Assembly: GCF_901933205.1 (NCBI RefSeq)
Contig: NC_044590.1
Coordinates: 4,603,501 to 4,667,500 of the forward strand
DNA length: 64,000 bases
Origin: Camarhynchus parvulus
Taxonomy: Eukaryota; Chordata; Aves; Passeriformes; Thraupidae
Direction: 5' to 3'
Positions 1 to 12,202 of this stretch are shown one piece after another (the stretch's first letter is position 1; each line of letters opens with the position of its first letter). The notes beneath the pieces were generated by a model. It saw only the letters and a list, made by a program, of their open reading frames with translations, searched no databases and was not told where the DNA came from. Both the position numbers and the translations under genes were made by a program.

Positions 1-2238
1 ATCAATTGCCCGGAAAAAGAAAATCAAATGCTAATGTAAAAGCAAGCATTAGAAAGGACTGCACTTTTAAACATGTGGATACTGAGGACTCATTGCAGTA
101 CATTAACTAAAGCATTGAATCTGTGTGTTTAAGCATAACATGTTTTGCAATCTACTTTACTTACTGTTTCCTAAAGCACTTTTTTATATTACCTAATTTA
201 TTTTTTTTTTTACATTAGGGAAAGATCTTCCATTATTGTCTGTGTCCTTATTAAGAGTCTTCAAAGTAGATTTGTGGTAAGTGAATAAGCACTCTTGACT
301 TGAACATGCTGAACAACCTGTTACCTGTTCATTAATTCAAATTAAAGACTGACAGGAGTGGCTGTGAGCCAGAGATGCTCATGCACATGGAGTGGGATCT
401 GGTCGTAGTTTGTACAGGCTGCTGCACATGGATCCACCATCCAGCTGCTTTTCTGTCCTGTCTTCCATGGGATCCTGTTAATGGGGCTCACTGTCCAACA
501 CCTGCACTGGCAGTGCACTGCTGTGGAAAGGGCTTTGGTGAGAATTAAAACAATCCCCTGACACTGCTAAACTTCATCTCAAGGTCAATGTGTGCCTGGC
601 CTTTGAAGAACAGCTCTGTTTTCTGCTAGTCTGCCATGCTGCAGGTCCTAATGCCATTCCCCAGCAACAAATTTTTGTTTTTATTTAAATAGGGATTAAA
701 TGTGCCTGCACTGCAGAAGTCTGGAAAGACTGCAGTTATTGCTTGGAGGGGAGTATTATTACTTGGAGGGGAGGTTAAATTTGTATGCCAATAATGATAA
801 AAGATGATTTTGCAACTCTTGATAACGGAACAAAGCTCCCTTCAGGCTGCACTCTTGATTTTTCTCTGAGCAGTTCTGAAATTAATCATGTGGTGTGTGC
901 CCATTTTTCTGAGTCATAAAACCTAGCTGGTGGAAGGACAAAGGCAGGGAGATTTTCATCAACCTTGTTTTAATGTTGAGATTATGTTTGTCCTTCGTTT
1001 CCCCACTGAGAGTAATTTTTCATCTCCTCTTTTCTGATTGAAATAGAATTGTCCAAGGAGGCTTTAACAGCATCTGATTTGTCATCCATAGGGTTTGGGT
1101 TTTTTTTTTTCTGCCCTTGTATATATAAAATATAGCCTTGACTCCTTGAACTGTGCATTCCTTACTCAGTTCTCTTCTTTGCACGTTGCTATATTCTGCC
1201 ATTAAGGTGAGGACATGAATTTGTGTATTTTATAGACATTTCCTGACTGATGAGGGAGAAGACCAATCATACTACAAATCTATGTGATTACGGTTTAATA
1301 ACTCACTCGTGTCTGCATGTTCCATTTCATTAAGGCTGTGGTTGGTTACTTTGTTACAATCCATTTTATTCTGGTAGCATTCAATTAATGTAATTGGAGT
1401 GAGTGGCATAATGCAGTGGTGACCTGGGCTCAGTTTGGTTGGCTTTTAACCTGACTGTAGCACTGCAGCAAACTTAGATGCTGTTATTTTAAGTCATAAT
1501 GAGTACAAAAAGACACAAAACATCCTTGTGCTATTCACATATGCTGAAAATGTTTTATACAGACACAACCACCCTTTAAAGTTCAGGTTTAGAAACACAC
1601 TTTAGATCCAGACATATTAAGACTGATTGAAAAGCTGAAAATGAAGTGCTGAACAAATTATCTTCTGCTATTCAAATCCTACGTGGGGCCTTTTTGTCTT
1701 TGTAACTGGAGAAATCGATAGGCAATTAATGTGCTGGTAACAGTCAATATTTTAGAAAGCATCTGATGGTTTGGGATCAATTTTTGCATATGGAGAAGCT
1801 TCGTCATGGTTTAAAGATTTCTCATTTGAATCTTGGCATTTGGGTTCTTGGTTCTTAATTACCTTTGAGACTGGAACATCATTGTTTCCCAAAGACTTGT
1901 GAATCCCCACTCAGGGCTTCCTTTGTACATACACTAATCAGCCACTGTCAGAAGTTACTACTCCCTCTCTAAATCCAGATAAATTAATCTTCCCCTAAAA
2001 GTGGAAAATGCTTATGACAAAAAACATTTGCATGAGGCAATGTAATTGCTAAAACACTGGTTGTCAAGAAGACATCTGTGATATTACAGATGAAGTATCC
2101 CTGTTTTGATTATCTTATTCATGAAATCATACTGGTTTGTTGCTCTTCATTTCCTGTTGTTTTCCTCTCTTATAAATCAGGAAGATGAGCTTGGGCAGCC
2201 AGAGTGCTTTGTCCAGACAGGACTCACATTTATCACAA
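1..2238. other. Intergenic, no gene recognised
   Basis: AT-rich unique-looking sequence. I see no open frame with family resemblance, no CR1 tail and no RNA gene here. Short open frames on both strands are of chance length and composition. Confidence 0.6.
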
Positions 2239-2690
2239 TGTCCTGGTTTGACAAGGGAGTTTTTCGGGAAGTTGTAGTAAAACCAATGAGTGGTCAGATT
2301 TGAATATTGGCACCTGGTGTGGCCACTGAAGACATGGATACACCTCTGAGAACACAGGGGGTTAAAAGCAGAGCACTCCCAGGGGAACTCTGGTTCTGGT
2401 CGGGTGAAGAGGTCTGAACCTCCCCTCCCCAGCCGCGGGCTGGGCGCAGGAGAGGGAAGCCATGTGGCCCGAGTGAGGTAGGCTGGAGCCCCTGCAGCAT
2501 GGAGGGGTGGAGGAACCCTGAGATGCTTCAGGCATCTCCCCGATACCCGGGACAGAGAGAGGGAGAGAGAGTCTGTGCCAGCTTGAAATTTGATATCATG
2601 TGCTGGCACCAGGGGTGAGAAGGAGTGGGGGGGGAGGGCAAGAAAGTGCCCAGCCGTGGGAGTCCTGGGCAGACAGAGGCTGAGGTTTTA
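2239..2690 (+). repeat. Probable LTR/ERV-derived repeat (left flank of the SART1 retrocopy)
   Basis: A sharp change of composition begins at a TGTCCTGGTTTG start typical of avian LTR elements. The following sequence is moderately GC-rich and holds a purine-rich stretch (gagagagggagagag) near 2551-2570. It resembles endogenous-retrovirus repeat sequence that I remember from passerine genomes, but I cannot run a repeat search. The 3' limit is unclear because the block merges into the T/G-rich stretch at 2690-2743 that precedes the SART1 retrocopy. No viral coding sequence is visible. Confidence 0.4.
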
Positions 2691-2756
2691 ATTTGGTTTT
2701 TTGGTTTTGTGGGGTTTTTTGTTTGTTTGTATTTTTTTTTTTTACTCACAGAGACC

Positions 2757-2762
2757 TTTATT
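2757..2762 (-). terminator. Retrocopied poly(A) signal AATAAA
   Basis: AATAAA on the minus strand, about 23 nt after the SART1 pseudogene stop codon (2785-2787) and 13 nt before the poly(A) tract. As I recall, the human SART1 transcript has a similarly short 3' UTR. Confidence 0.85.
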
Positions 2763-3122
2763 GCCCCAGGTGTCCCCACGCCCCTCAGTTGGTGATGGCG
2801 TTCGCATTCATGCTCTTGCTGGAGCCACTCAGGATGATGTATGGTATCTTCTGCGCCCACTGCTTCTCCTGCAGCAGCGCCACCGTGCCCAGGCGGGTGT
2901 CACTGGAGCTCATCTTCTTCAGCAGCACCTCCTCATCCAACTTCTTCAGCCTCCTCTCCGTTTTCATCTTCCCCGAGCCCCTCCCGCGGAAGCGACAGGA
3001 GAGCTGCCAGAAGGCCTCTTTGGGGGTGAGCTTGTGGCTGGTCTCGTCCACGTACTCGACAGTGACGTGGGGCCGGTAGCCGTCCTTCTCCTTCAAATCC
3101 TGCGTGAAAGCCCGAGACTCCA

Positions 3123-3224
3123 CCTGTCATGGATGGCCCTGGGGACATGCGGACACATTGGGGACATTGGGGACAGCACTGGGAACTCCTCCCCGCGGCT
3201 GCACTTGTCATGGATGGCCATCTT
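3123..3224. repeat. Repeat-bounded insertion inside the SART1 pseudogene
   Basis: Two copies of tgtcatggatggcc, about 83 bp apart, bracket a stretch that includes ggacacattggggacattgg-type short repeats. In SART1 the codons on either side should be contiguous (CIEDKMAI...KYSRREEYRGFTQDF region), so the bracketed sequence is an insertion, probably a local duplication plus short tandem expansion. Confidence 0.7.
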
Positions 3225-4411
3225 GTCCTCGATGCAGTACACAGCCGAGGGCAGGGATTTGTTCGGGGCGTTCACTCGTGCCACCTTCCGCCTCGTGGTC
3301 TCCAACAGCCCTTTGCTCTGGCAGAGCAGCAGTGCTGCCGCCAGGCCCCGATTCACGATGGGCTCCTCATCCAGGACCGCGGCGGACGAGGCTGAGCAGT
3401 CCTGGTGCTGCGGCTCCTCTGCCAGGGTCACGCTGTTCCACCCCAAGCTCTCCTTCCCCTCCTTCCTTCCTGCTCCGAGGTCGTGAGCTCGTCCTGCTCC
3501 TCGCGGTTCCCGGCCAGGTCGCAGGTCGGGATCGCGCCCAGCGTCCGGCAGAACTCCGAGGGGCCGTGATTCGGCCGCCGCAGCTCCGGCTCCTCGTGCG
3601 CCCTCACGGCCGCCGCCATGGCCACCTGCCCCAGCACGTGCTCCCCGCCCTGCAGCACCCCGCTGTCCCTGAAGCTCAGCACCACGGCCATCGAGGCCGG
3701 CTCCTGCTCCACCGTCGGCCCCTGCACTTCCCGGGCACTGTAACGCTCCCGCCGGCGCCGCTGGAACTCCTCCTCCAGCACGGGGCTGAGCCCGAACTGC
3801 TGCTCCATCTCCTCCAGCAGCTTGGCCCTTTTTTCGGCCAGCTCCTTCTCCCTCTGGAGCGCCCGGCTGCGCTCGATCCACGCGGCCGCCTTGTCCAGCG
3901 AGGCCTCCTTCTGCCCCAGCATCTTCGCCTTCCAATGCTTCGAGTTCGCACCTTGGCCCCTCCTCGCAGATCTCCCCGCCCTGCCCCAGCCCCGGGGATT
4001 TGAACCCCTCGGCTCCTCCTCGGTGCCCGCCTCTTTCCCGGCCGGGCTGGTCCCAGTGGCTTCAGTCCCCGCTGGGCTCGGACCTTATTGGTTCCTTCCA
4101 CGCTCAGGGAGGATTCCCCTCTGCGGATTCGGGAGGGGCGGGCTCTTCCCGCTCCTCCTTCCTTTCCCTCTTCGCTCTCCGCTCGTCCCCGGGTTCCCCC
4201 CGGCCGTGGCCGCTGCTCACGGCCGGAGCGGCTCCGGGGCAGGCCGGGAGGAAGCGGAGCCTCCCTCGGAGCCACTCCGGCCGGCAGGAACCGGAGCCTG
4301 TCCCGGAGCCACCGCACCGGGAGGAGCCGGAGCCTCCCCGGAGCCTCCGCGCCGCGGGCCCGGTGCCTGCGGGGCCGCCCCGCGCTGCCGCTGCCACCCC
4401 CGGGTGCACCC

Positions 4412-4957
4412 ATGAAACACATCTAAAAAGTACCCTGGAAAAATATCACCGTATTAAATCTGAGAGGAATAGCAGATTTGTCTTGCCAAACAAGCCGTGG
4501 GTCTGCTGGTAGATAAAACTAGCACTGGGAGATAAAAGAAACAATGGGAAGGATTCCCGCTGGTTGATGAATGGAAAAAGAACTTTGCTTTTAGAAATAA
4601 ACTTTAGGTTTGCTGATAGACGAAATTAGACGTTGAGAGATGAAAGAAACAATGGGAAGAAAACCCCCTAAATTCAGTAAGAATTAAAAGGGAGGATTAT
4701 ACACTAGAGGGAAATCTTTGGTATCAGGTGTATTGGGGAGTCTGTACCTCTCAAGTACCTCAGCCAATGGGGAAAGAGAGAAGGGAAATGTGGCCGGGAA
4801 ATTAGCATAAAAAGGGAGGCTGTGTCCTCCAAAAATTCGAGAGATCCCAGGGGAATGCCCCATGGCCTCTCCCTTTATTCGAATAAAGCCAGAAATGATT
4901 CCTCTGTGTCATTTTTGGACATAAACCTCTGGTGTTTGTAGATTAATCTTCCTAACA
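4412..4957 (+). mobile_element. LTR of an endogenous retrovirus-like element, possibly 5'-truncated
   Basis: The block has the layout of a retroviral LTR read on the plus strand: CCAAT at 4764-4768, a TATA-like ATAAAAAG at 4807-4814, AATAAA at 4882-4887, and an end at TCCTAACA (CA terminus at 4957). An internal direct duplication of about 60 bp, offset 108 bp, lies at 4501-4558 and 4609-4669; both copies contain a run matching gaaacaatgggaag. The start is uncertain because the SART1 pseudogene abuts it and no clean TG-start with a matching inverted end was found. No coding sequence is attached. Confidence 0.65.
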
Positions 4958-7678
4958 AATCGATATTTTCTTACTGCATGGCTTTACAAAATGTTTCTGC
5001 ACTTACCCACCCCACAGCAGAGGTGTAATGGAAGTTTAAAACAGTGGTGCAAACAGGCAATTACTGGGATGCTGAGGTCTATCTAAAAAACCCCAAATCT
5101 GATGACATTAAATAACTCCAGAGCTAGGGGTTGTGGGTTGGAAGCTTGCCCCGCTAAGCTATGGTTGGGTGCCATATTAACTGTGCTTGTGCCCCTTCTA
5201 TCTATAGGCTGAAAAAATGTATTTTATTTTGGCAAGCTAACACAGCTCTATGTCTAAATCAACCAAAATTTTCCAGCTTCATTAACTAATTTACGGCCAT
5301 TAGGAAAATGGTTTTGATGGATGAAAATTTCATGGGTTTGATTTTTTTTTTCAATTACTGTACCTTATGTTTCTGAGTGATTTTTTAGTCTGATTTCAGT
5401 GGTAGAAACTGAATCACGGAAGACTGAGGTCCAAATGTAGCCAGGCTTGGAAAAGCCTATATCCCACTGAATTTTAAGCATTTTGAATTAAAATGTCTGT
5501 CTGGATTTGGACCCTAGCAACTTGCAGAGTTACACAGAAATTCTGTGACAAAACAGATGACCTGGAATTTGGGAAATAATCCTCCAGTATCCACTTTACC
5601 CTCTTCATGGAACTGCAGTCCATGACAGTGTTCAGGAGCTTTAGGAGAGCTCACGCACACAACTCCTATTTATTTTTTAAAGCATTCAGGAATTCTTTCA
5701 CAGTAGATAAAACTTAATCTGTAGATGGATAACAATTGCCATGTGAAACATGTACAATTTACTAACTGGTGCTGCTAATTGATATAATTATCACTAATTA
5801 AATGTTCTAAAGATAGTGTTTTTTGTAATTGTTATTCAATGGCTTAAAGTGGCTTCTGAAGCTGATCAACAGAACAGTTCTAGAATTGTATGTTAAGACT
5901 AAATTAAATTAGTGCTGCAGAAGTTATTTTCCTAATGTATTTAGCCTGAAATAAAACTGATATCACATTTAGCTAACCAGGGCACTTGATGAATGGGTGC
6001 ACAGTAGAAGATTTGCTTTTAGTTAATACTCAAGCTGAAAAATAGCTACATTCCCTCTTTAATGCCAGGAAAGCCTAAGTGCTCATACATTAATCGAGAA
6101 AATAATTGCAGAGGGCCACAAATGTGCTTGAATAAAGAAAGAACTTGTTCAGATTTTCTCAGAAAATGCTATGCCTATTCTGGTCTTTCAGTTAATAGAC
6201 CTGCTTTTTCAAAGGGAATTTGGTAGATTATGTCAGCACACAGATACCTCTTCAGAGTCTGTTGTAAAAGTGGCATTTAGGCTGACTAAAATTTCTGTTC
6301 TGTGTTCTTCTGTTGTGAAGGAGGCAATTCTGATTTGATAACTTGTTATGCCACAGTTGGGAGTGATTAATATTGATTACAAATATTTCCTATTTACAAA
6401 TGGTGACTGAAAGGCACTTTTCTGAAGTGGTGCATAGTGCTGGTTCTCAGTGAAGTAATTGTTGAGGTGAAAGCATGGTTATTAACATGAGTCAATGGTA
6501 ATGACCTTAAATTCCTGATTTCCCCAGCTTTTAGTCATTTGTTCAGTACTGCTGGAACATGTCTCAAGAGGTGAGTGAAGGAAAGTTGAATTTCTGGGTT
6601 TTTTCAAGGGAAATCAGTGTAATCCCTGTGTTCTCAGGGATTATCTCATTTCTGAGATTGTCACTTCGTAGTAGAGGACAGGAGCATGTGGGACTTGTGA
6701 GGAGGAATTTCTAAGGTATTTCGGCTCTTTTCTCTCTGCAATAAAGATGAACTGTTCTGCAGGCTTCTGTCTGCACGAGCTCTTCCCAGTGAGAGCTTCA
6801 GGAAGGATGTGTTGGGCATTTTGATCCTCTGCTGAGGTTTTATATTGCCCTGGTGCTGTATTCTTCCAATGACAGTCATATTTCACTTCAGTCTTTTCCT
6901 TACTCTTGAATTAGCTGTGTGTCAGCGTTCCTCTGCCTATACAGTTCCATAAAGTTTTTGCAACCTTCATTTTGGTTAAAAATTTTAATGACAGCAACAA
7001 AAGACCTTGTTCCTTTCATGAAAGCTCTTGGATAACAGCTTAATTCTCAGAGAACTGACCACAGGCTTCACAAAAGTATTACACATATTATTTTATCCCT
7101 GTATATTTTCTATACAAGATGTATCAGAGACATTAAATGGTGTTTTAACCATAGTGGTCTATTAAATTTGTGCTTCTTAGAATATAAGGTATAAATTATT
7201 TTCATAATGGAGGGTGATTGCTCTGCTTTGTTGAACTGTTTTCAATTCATGGACGCTGCAGGGTGTACTTGCAGCCTTGTGTTCAAGGGTTTATATGCAA
7301 CCCCCATTATTGTTTGTTCTTCAATAAACAGCTTCTAAAGGCTAAAGTCGTGTGTGAGCTGTGAGTTAACAGCTAAAATATTTGCCAGAACTGTTGTTGC
7401 CCTCCTAGTAGAGAGGTTGTTGTTTGTGAATGCTCAGAGAGATCTTGAATGAGATTATTAACTACTTTGCAATCAGTTTTCCTTCAGTGTTAATTGTGCT
7501 GCTAAATCCTAGGATATTGTGTTAAAAATAATTCCAAAGTCAGTGTCACACCACAGACACATTTTTGTGTTTAAAAGAACAGATGTTTAAGCTGTGGGTC
7601 CAGTCTGCATAGAGAAAACTCCGGTTTTGCCATGAAGCCTTTACAATCCAACTGAAGGTCTTGCTTAGTGCCTCTAAA
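4958..7678. other. Intergenic, nothing recognised
   Basis: AT-rich sequence without protein-like open frames, CR1 tails or RNA genes that I can recognise. Confidence 0.6.
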
Positions 7679-7748
7679 TCACAAAAAACCAACCAACCAA
7701 CCAAACAAAAAACCAAAAAAAAACCAAAAAACCCCCCAAAAAACCCCA
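7679..7748. repeat. A/C-rich simple repeat (AACC)n-(A)n-(C)n
   Basis: Low-complexity run of aacc units followed by A and C homopolymer runs. It produces open frames rich in F/G/L/V/W on the minus strand that are not genes. Confidence 0.9.
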
Positions 7749-10700
7749 GGTAATAGCATTTTAAAAATGGAAAAATAGTCTTGTTCTTCCCCCACAGAAG
7801 TGCACACATAGCTCCACCTATGATGTTTGGTACTTGGATTAAGTATTAGCTCCCTTTTGCACCCAGACTCTGCAAGCAAATGATGGAGTAAAAGTGTGGG
7901 GCTTGTAAATAAGTAATGCTCGTGCATCCTTAGCAATAAAAATGGTGCTGATTGAAGGAGTCATTGACGTTCCTGAGCTTGCAACAGGAGGTGCAGGGAC
8001 AGGGCTGGGTCTTTTTGCCTTTGAGGTGCTCAAAGTGTTCCTCTCTCAGGTAGTGGTGGGTTTTTTGAAGTAAATACCAATGATAGTTGTAAATCTCAAT
8101 AAATGGTGGTGCTGGATTATAGGTAAAACCTTTCACCCTGCAGAATTCCTAATTGCTGTTCTAAACCCCCATAATTCCTTAGTCCTGCAAGTGCAATTCT
8201 ATTGACAAAATTGTTTTAAGGAGGAAAGGAGGAGCCTTAAAGATTAAGGGAACAGAGAAGTGCTGTGAGTTCCCTACTGTCCACAGGAACATCTGTGCAA
8301 TCTTGTGTGAAAGGCTGCCTTTGTGGTGTCAGAAATTGAGAGCTTTTCTCTTTTGTGGCACTCATCCAGGGCAGCTCTCAGAGTTTTTTTCTTGTCTGCA
8401 ATTCTCACTTCAGAAGGAAAGATAACACTCCTTACTGTGCCTCATCTATTTGCAGAACAAGCTCTGTAGAGTGCAGGAGGTCTCTTTTAGGACCAGATCT
8501 GTACTGCAAAGTTGTGCTGGTGTCACTGCTCCACAGATGGGGTTGTGAAAAATCAATCCCCTCTCACAGAAATCACATTGTTAAAGTTCTTTCTGGCAAG
8601 GATATTAACCCCTGGTCTTTCCATCCTAGTTCTGCTGTGAAAATGAATGGTCATTTACAAACCATTAGCATTCTTTCAAATCAAAATATAATCACATCTT
8701 GCTATTTTCAAAGCCCTTCTCTCCCAGCAAATCTCATTAATTATCACAGACAGGTGTTTTTCAACAAAAGATCCTTGCATTCTCTCTTCTTCTCCAGCCT
8801 CCTACTTGAGCTAATGAAGCTTCAGTGATGTCTGTGGAACAATGGAGCAATTTCTGTAACTGCAGGTTGGAGAGAAAAAATAAGGGATGGTAATTGAGGA
8901 GGGGCTGGAGGAGAGGCTGTGGAGCAGAGTTCCTCTGCTGTGCAAAGAGATCTCTCATTACTGGTGATTAGGGAGGAAGCATTTAGAGAGACAGAAAGAA
9001 AGTAGCTGTGCTAAAATAAAAAATGATTTTTGATAGTTTATTGATATGCAGATGATGCTGTAGGAGAAGACCACAGACCTCTTTAGGGCAGCCTTTATGT
9101 CCTCGAGTTAATGGAGTGGAGATTTGTATCAAGAGAGGGGAACTGGCATCACCTCCACTCTGCTCCTGTGGGAAGTCTCTTATCCAAAAAGCTCCCTGGC
9201 ATGACTTGCAGCTGCCTGAATGCTGTTTACCAACACTCCCTGCATAAATTGGATGCTTCTCTCTGGAATTTGCCAGGTTTCTTTTCTCTGTGGAGATGTG
9301 CTGTGGAAATGAAGCCTATGTGCTTCCCCAAATATTTGAATCATATTAATTATTACAGTGAGTCTTCCTTCATGGCTGTTGTAAATAAGTCCTGCCTGCT
9401 TAGCTTATGCCAAGACAATAGGAAAAAGGCAAATTTTTAGCCTGTAAAAATAAATGATACGCAGGTGTTTTGCTGGGCTGGGTGACAAGCACCCCTGCCT
9501 TATCCAGTGGTTCTGCATTTTCATAATTCATATTGGCTTATGTCTAGAAGCTCCCCAGTTGATGCCTCTTCCAAATGCATATAGACATTTATATTCTGAA
9601 CACTGACAATCAGCAGAATTCAAATACTCTTTTAAGCATATTTGAATTAGTCATCAGCTACTCTGAAACTTCAGAGCAGTTCCCAACATTTTCAGTATGA
9701 AAACCAGGCTCAGGTGTGACCTCATGTCCAAGCATAAATAGTTATTTTTCCTTTTTATCTGGCAAAGCAAGAGCTCTTATTTCAGGAAGGAATATAAGTA
9801 TCTTCCCTGCAAAATCCAACAATAAATAAAATTACTTTCAGCCAAGTATAGATAATTCTGCTCACATGGAGGTCACAGACCATGAAAATACTGTGCAAAA
9901 GGCTCACAAGGAAATATATTCTTTTCTTCCCTCTGGGAAAGGAAGGTGTCACACCAGGCACCTTTTTTAATCAGAATGAATGATCTAGTAGTTCCACCTC
10001 TCCTGTTGAACTACTGAAGAGAACTACAGCTGGAAACTGTGCCTTGGGCACGTTATGGCTTTGTCATTTTTAAGTAAACCAGTGAGGTTTGTGAGTTATA
10101 GGAAGAGTTATTGCGGATGGAACACCTCCAGATCCCAGCTGCATGTAACATGCTCTGGAAAAGACCAGAAGCTGGAGAGAATTGAGTGATGTGCGCTCAC
10201 CAGACCCTCAGGGGGCTGTCAGGAACCTGCTCAGCAGAGGTGAGAGACACTCAGCTGTTTCAGGAGCTGGTTTTTCTGTGACATGTATATCTGCCTCCTC
10301 AGGTAAACCCATGGATGTTTTGCTTCCAGTTGGATTTTATCATTTCTGACAACACCTTTTTCACCATAAAATATGCAGCAAGCTTCTTATAAAAATACTT
10401 TATTGAAGTTTTCAGAAGGGAGCAGACACAGGGAAAGGTACGACCAGGCTCAACATTTATCCTGTCAATTCACAGCACACATACTTTGAGGGGTGAATTT
10501 TAACCCATATATAACAGACTGACAGAACATGTCACAAGCCTGAAATATCACATACACAAGACAAAACATCATTTAAAACCTGACTTCAGGTGACAATACT
10601 CATCTACTTGACAAATATCACTGAGATACAGTCTGATGGCATTTTCTTTTTACTTTTAGCAGCAGCCAAAAGCAGTTTGTTTGCAGCAGCAAAATGTAAC

Positions 10701-11850
10701 TGGCGATCACAACATCATAAGCTTTTGGTACCGCTTTACAACATTTGGGTTTCTATTTGTAAATGGAGTTTTCAGACTTAGGATCTTGAGCTCCCCTGTG
10801 CAGTACTGTTAAATACGAGCATTTGCCATGGCAACTAATTACTTATTTGTGTTACTACATCTCTGAGCAGTGCCAGCAGTGGAATTGATCTGCTTTTTGG
10901 TCATACTGCCTCTGTGCCCAAGGAGGCTGCAGAACAAATGGGCAACTGTGATGAAGCATGAGATGGGAAGCAGAGTAAAATGACCAGGATTTTTTGGTAG
11001 GACCAAGGTTAGAGCCCTGGTCTCTTGAATCTGGTGTTCTATCTGTGCAATTAGTTGACAGCTCTAAAAAAAGTTCAAATTAAACAGTAAAAGAATTGAT
11101 GGTTGTGTTGACTGAATCAGCTCAAGCTCCAATGCTCAAGCTCCAATGAAGTGAGGTATTTTAAAAGAAAGAATGCAAGAGTTCTGAAACTTGAAAAATT
11201 TAAGAGGTCTGAAAGGAACATTTTAAAAAGGAACATAACAAAAACAATACAAGATTTGCTTCTGTCTGAGCTTGTCATTCCCTAACACAGTGCCGGAAGA
11301 GTATCTTTAAGATCCTGCAGGAGAGATTTGAAGATGTCTTTGGGTTGTCAGGATGGAGTCTGTGGAGAAGCTGGCGCTGTGCTGGCACCTTTCCCATGGG
11401 CACAGAACCCTTTCCTAGGGCCCTTCCAGGGCTGGTTCCTGCTGCATGGCTCTGGCCAGGAGGGAAACACTCCCACAGGAGCCCCGGGCAGCGTGTGGCA
11501 GGACCCAGAGGAAATCAGAGCAGTTCTGAAGCAGGAAGGGATCAAACAATGCCAACAGCACGATGCTCAATGCCTCAGAGCCTGGCTGTAAACTCCTTAG
11601 GGCAGAGATCTGTCCCTTCTTGGGGTGTGGAAGGGACATCTATTGCACCCCATGAAACAGGGATCCAGATTATGGCTGCAGCTGCTGTTACAAAAATGAT
11701 AAATGAGATGTTTTGCTTTTGAGGTTTGTTCTTTTCTTTCTGTATCATCATCATCTACGTGTAATAGGTGTGAGGAAAAATCTCTCCCATTTATGAGGAA
11801 GATCAGGTCTGCCAACAGCTAAGCTGTAGTTTAGCACAGTAGTTTAAGCC
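7749..11850. other. Intergenic, downstream of HRH3; nothing recognised
   Basis: Predominantly AT-rich. A minus-strand AATAAA at 10399-10404 could be a distal HRH3 poly(A) site but has no supporting signal that I can read. No coding exon recognised. Confidence 0.5.
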
Positions 11851-11855
11851 AGATA

Positions 11856-11896
11856 TTTATTTTTATTAGCTTTTTCTTTTCAGTTTTCAGTTTATT
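11856..11896 (-). terminator. HRH3: Clustered poly(A) signals, candidate HRH3 3' end
   Basis: Three AATAAA hexamers on the minus strand (at 11891-11896, 11861-11866 and 11856-11861) lie 310-350 bp downstream of the HRH3 stop codon. They are the first canonical signals after the gene and would give a short 3' UTR. Use of a distal site cannot be excluded. Confidence 0.5.
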
Positions 11897-12202
11897 GGAG
11901 CAAAATGCTGGTGCTGCTCAGGCTGACTAGGTGGCAGCAGAGCTCTTTTGTGGCACCTGCAACTGGTGGACACAGGTTTCACTACCCGTGGTTAATGTCA
12001 ATAAACCCCTTTATCCTTCTCTGCGGTGGGATTTTGTCGTTGATGAACTAAAATAAGTTAATAGTGGGCTCTCTTCTGCCTTCCTCACCCGCCTCACACC
12101 ACTGCTCCTGAGTTCTTCCAAGGAAACAAGCTCCAGTCCCACACCAGTACAGCAGAAGTAAACCAAGGCGTTTCTCATCCTCACACTGGGCTGCCTTCAC
12201 CC

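Larger units (their letters stand above)
2732..4404 (-). pseudogene. SART1: Processed pseudogene (retrocopy) of SART1, degenerate
   Basis: On the minus strand several blocks read as SART1, the U4/U6.U5 tri-snRNP protein (about 800 aa in human), in N- to C-terminal order and without introns. About 4050-4400 carries the basic N-terminal region, including DERRAKRERKEE and then SSLSVEGTNKVRAQRGLKPL in another frame. About 3428-3930 carries AAWIERSRALQREKELAEKR and continues to SEFCRTLGAIPT. About 3230-3460 carries DEEPIVNRGLAAALLL and NKSLPSAVYCIEDKMAI. 2785-3118 carries FTQDLKEKDGY through KKMSSSD to SMNANAITN and the stop. Roughly 250 residues of the middle of SART1 are missing near 3565, there are at least three frame changes, and an ~80-bp insertion splits the C-terminal part. 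Downstream of the stop are AATAAA (2757-2762) and a 12-nt A tract (T12 at 2732-2743 on plus), so this is a reverse-transcribed spliced mRNA. A functional SART1 product is not possible. The 5' limit is approximate. Confidence 0.93.

Noticed and set aside
3093..4422. Several long open frames on both strands in the GC-rich block
   Set aside because: They are fragments or antisense shadows of the SART1 pseudogene; high GC removes stop codons.
2239..4957. A single provirus with paired LTRs enclosing the SART1 sequence
   Set aside because: The two flanking blocks are not similar to each other and no matching target-site duplication was found at their outer ends.
7322..7328. Plus-strand AATAAA that might end a transcript
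   Set aside because: No upstream exon or GT-rich downstream element that I could identify; isolated AATAAA hexamers are expected by chance in AT-rich DNA.
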